DNA of 64,000 bases from assembly GCA_964409685.1 (NCBI GenBank), contig CAYPEJ010000019.1, positions 25,100-89,099 of the forward strand. The letters run 5' to 3'. Position numbers and translations under genes: made by a program. Positions within the stretch are counted from its first letter, which is position 1; the number at the start of each line of letters is the position of its first letter. A model generated the notes under the pieces. That model did no database searches. It saw nothing but the letters and a program-made list of their open reading frames with translations, and was not told the DNA's origin. This stretch comes from Clostridium_AI sp964409685. GTDB taxonomy: Bacteria; Bacillota; Clostridia; Lachnospirales; Lachnospiraceae. Positions 62,339 through 64,000 of the stretch are shown in pieces.

Positions 62339-63271
62339 TTACATTCCCATTTGTTTAGCAACTTCTTCTGCGAAGTTTTCTTCTTTCTTTTCTATACCTT
62401 CACCTGTTTCAAAACGTACGAAAGATTTGATTTCTAAGCTGATGCCGTTAGCTTTTGCAACGGATTCAACGTATTTACCAACGGATTGTTTTCCGTCTTC
62501 TGCTTTTACATAAGTTTGATCTAATAAGCAGATTTCTTTTAATTCTTTCTTAATACGTCCCATAACCATACCTTCGATAATCTTATCGTTAGCATCTGGT
62601 TTTTCATTCTTAGCTTGTACAGTTAAGATTTCTTTTTCGTGAGCGATGTAGTCTTGATCTACTTCTGCATCACTTGTATATTTTGCATTTAAAGCTGCAA
62701 CTTGCATTGCAACATTCTTTAAGCATTCTTGAACAGCATCGCTATTAGCATCTGTTTTAGCTTCAACTAAAACACCAATTTTTCCACCAGCGTGGATGTA
62801 AGAAGCAACTACACCTTCAGATGCAACTACTTTTTTAAATCTTCTGATGTTCATGTTTTCACCGATTGTAGCGATTTTGGAAGCTAATTCTTCTTTAACA
62901 GTTTTAGATGCGTCACCAATCCATGCAGCGTTTAAGAAAGATTCTACATCTGCATAATCGTTTTCAGCAACTTGTTTTGCAACGTCAGCAACAAAAGATT
63001 TGAATACATCATTCTTAGCAACGAAGTCTGTTTCACTGTTAACTTCTACGATAGCACCAACTTTTCCGTCTTCGGAAATGCAAGTAGCAACGATACCTTC
63101 TGCAGCAATTCTGTCAGATTTTTTAGCAGCCTTAGCAAGACCATTTTCTCTTAAGAATTCTACTGCTTTGTCCATATCACCATCTGTTGCAGATAAAGCT
63201 TTTTTACAATCCATCATACCTGCGCCAGTCATTTCTCTTAATTCTTTAACCATTGAAGCTGTGATAGCCAT
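62339..63271 (-). CDS. tsf: Elongation factor Ts
   Basis: The 310-residue EF-Ts has the N-terminal UBA-like domain (MVKELREMTGAGMMDCKKALSATDGDMDKAVEFLRE) and the core with the TDFVAKND signature that contacts EF-Tu. It recycles EF-Tu-GDP. Its length is typical. GGAGG precedes ATG 63271, 48 bases after rpsB, the standard rpsB-tsf order. Confidence 0.98.
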   Translation of the reverse strand: MAITASMVKELREMTGAGMMDCKKALSATDGDMDKAVEFLRENGLAKAAKKSDRIAAEGIVATCISEDGKVGAIVEVNSETDFVAKNDVFKSFVADVAKQVAENDYADVESFLNAAWIGDASKTVKEELASKIATIGENMNIRRFKKVVASEGVVASYIHAGGKIGVLVEAKTDANSDAVQECLKNVAMQVAALNAKYTSDAEVDQDYIAHEKEILTVQAKNEKPDANDKIIEGMVMGRIKKELKEICLLDQTYVKAEDGKQSVGKYVESVAKANGISLEIKSFVRFETGEGIEKKEENFAEEVAKQMGM

Positions 63272-63319
63272 TTTAATTCCCTCCGATTTAAATAATTTTC
63301 AATAAAAATTGTTTGATAA

Positions 63320-64000
63320 TTATTCAGCTGCTTCTTCTGTTGTTTCAGCTGCAACAACATCAGCTTCTTCCATAGAAGAACCTTGGTTTGCTTCGATAAC
63401 AGCATCAGCCATTTTAGCAACGATTAATTTTACCGCACGGATAGCATCATCGTTACCTGGGATTACGTAGTCTAATTCTTCTGGGTCACAGTTTGTATCA
63501 GCGATACCGATTAGAGGAATTCCTAAAGAGTGTGCTTCTTGGATACAGATTCTTTCCTTTTTAGGATCAACAACGAAGATAGCATCTGGGATCTTCTTCA
63601 TGTTTTTGATACCGCCAAGGTTCTTTTCTAATTTAGCCCATTCTTTCTTTAATTCGATAACTTCTTTCTTAGGTAACACATCGAAAGTACCGTCTTCAGA
63701 CATTGTTTCGATTTGTTTTAATCTATTGATTCTACCTTGGATAGTTTTGAAGTTTGTTAACATACCACCTAACCATCTTTCGTTAACGTAGTACATTCCA
63801 CATCTTTCAGCTTCAGATTTAACGGAATCTTGAGCTTGTTTCTTAGTACCAACGAAAAGTACAGTACCACCTTCAGCTACGATATCCTTGATAGCATTGT
63901 AAGCTTCATCAACTTTACCTACAGATTTTTGTAAATCGATAATGTAGATACCATTTCTTTCTGTGTAAATGTAAGGAGCCATCTTAGGGTTCCATCTTCT
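63320..64000 (-). CDS. rpsB: 30S ribosomal protein S2 (5' end outside window)
   Basis: The frame is open to the right edge; the first visible residues are RRWNPKMAPYIYTERNGIYIIDLQ, so roughly the first 22 residues of S2 are missing. The body holds FVGTKKQAQDSVKSEAERCGMYYVNERWLGG and VDPKKERICIQEAHSLGIPLIGIADTNCDP, diagnostic for S2. An acidic tail (EEADVVAAETTEEAAE) ends the protein. It heads the rpsB-tsf pair. Confidence 0.98.
   Translation of the reverse strand, partial: RRWNPKMAPYIYTERNGIYIIDLQKSVGKVDEAYNAIKDIVAEGGTVLFVGTKKQAQDSVKSEAERCGMYYVNERWLGGMLTNFKTIQGRINRLKQIETMSEDGTFDVLPKKEVIELKKEWAKLEKNLGGIKNMKKIPDAIFVVDPKKERICIQEAHSLGIPLIGIADTNCDPEELDYVIPGNDDAIRAVKLIVAKMADAVIEANQGSSMEEADVVAAETTEEAAE

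Noticed and set aside
62339..64000. Plus-strand frames across tsf and rpsB
   Set aside because: They are antisense shadows of two conserved translation genes.
1..64000. CRISPR arrays, tRNA or rRNA genes
   Set aside because: No regularly spaced repeats, cloverleaf-like gene or rRNA core sequence was recognised anywhere in the window by eye.

Overview
The window comes from the chromosome of a low-GC, anaerobic-type Firmicute, most likely a Lachnospiraceae / Clostridium cluster XIVa relative. The grounds are strongly AT-rich DNA, AGGAGG-type ribosome binding sites before most genes, the DUF5716/DUF5717-like gene pair seen in that family, an unusually AT-rich rpsB-tsf pair, peptidase T, TopB, CsoR/CopA, HD-GYP proteins, two methyl-accepting chemotaxis proteins and a Gram-positive (Wzz + CpsD) type capsule locus. 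Organism assignment is inference; no rRNA or tRNA gene, CRISPR array, integrase or complete insertion sequence was seen.

Layout. 1-4.6 kb: an actin-like ATPase (cut by the window edge) behind a 1201-residue helical-repeat protein. 4.7-9.8 kb: a PLP aminotransferase, two HD-GYP proteins and a phosphoesterase. 9.9-16.5 kb: purA, a GH105 unsaturated uronyl hydrolase with a palindromic operator at its promoter, a small zinc-ribbon protein and carB without carA. 16.5-28.8 kb: housekeeping and accessory genes on the minus strand: topB, an Rpn-type nuclease (plus strand), GNAT, a zinc-finger/LuxR/DUF2087 regulator, a cation/proton antiporter, a hydrolase, a MarR-TSUP exporter operon, and a pepT-nudC-aldo/keto reductase operon. 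29-36.5 kb: two MCPs flank a GH25 lysozyme, a UviB/BhlA-type holin-like peptide and a sigma factor of UviA/TcdR size and layout, plus proC. 36.6-41.7 kb: a potassium channel, an AraC-GyrI type regulator, and a csoR-copA copper operon with a textbook CsoR operator lying between its -35 and -10.

41.9-60.5 kb is a surface polysaccharide locus read on the minus strand. It starts with a Wzz-like chain-length protein and a CpsD-like ATPase with an altered P-loop. After a 0.4 kb gap come an initiating sugar-phosphate transferase, a TagA/WecG transferase, WecC, an acyltransferase, WecB, a heparinase II/III-like lyase, a CapK-like adenylate-forming enzyme, two glycosyltransferases, Wzy, Wzx and LicD, ending in a terminator. 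A 49-residue membrane peptide and a glf-LysR pair follow. The enzymes predict a Wzx/Wzy-assembled glycan containing ManNAc/ManNAcA, galactofuranose and probably a phospho-choline-type decoration. 60.5-64 kb: a Nudix hydrolase, a ComEC-like metallo-beta-lactamase protein, tsf, and rpsB cut by the window edge.

The most interesting candidates are the lysozyme/holin/sigma group at 31.2-33.5 kb, which looks like a UviAB/TcdR-TcdE-type release module without a recognised cargo, and the paired actin-like ATPase and giant repeat protein at the left edge, whose start codon appears to be non-standard.
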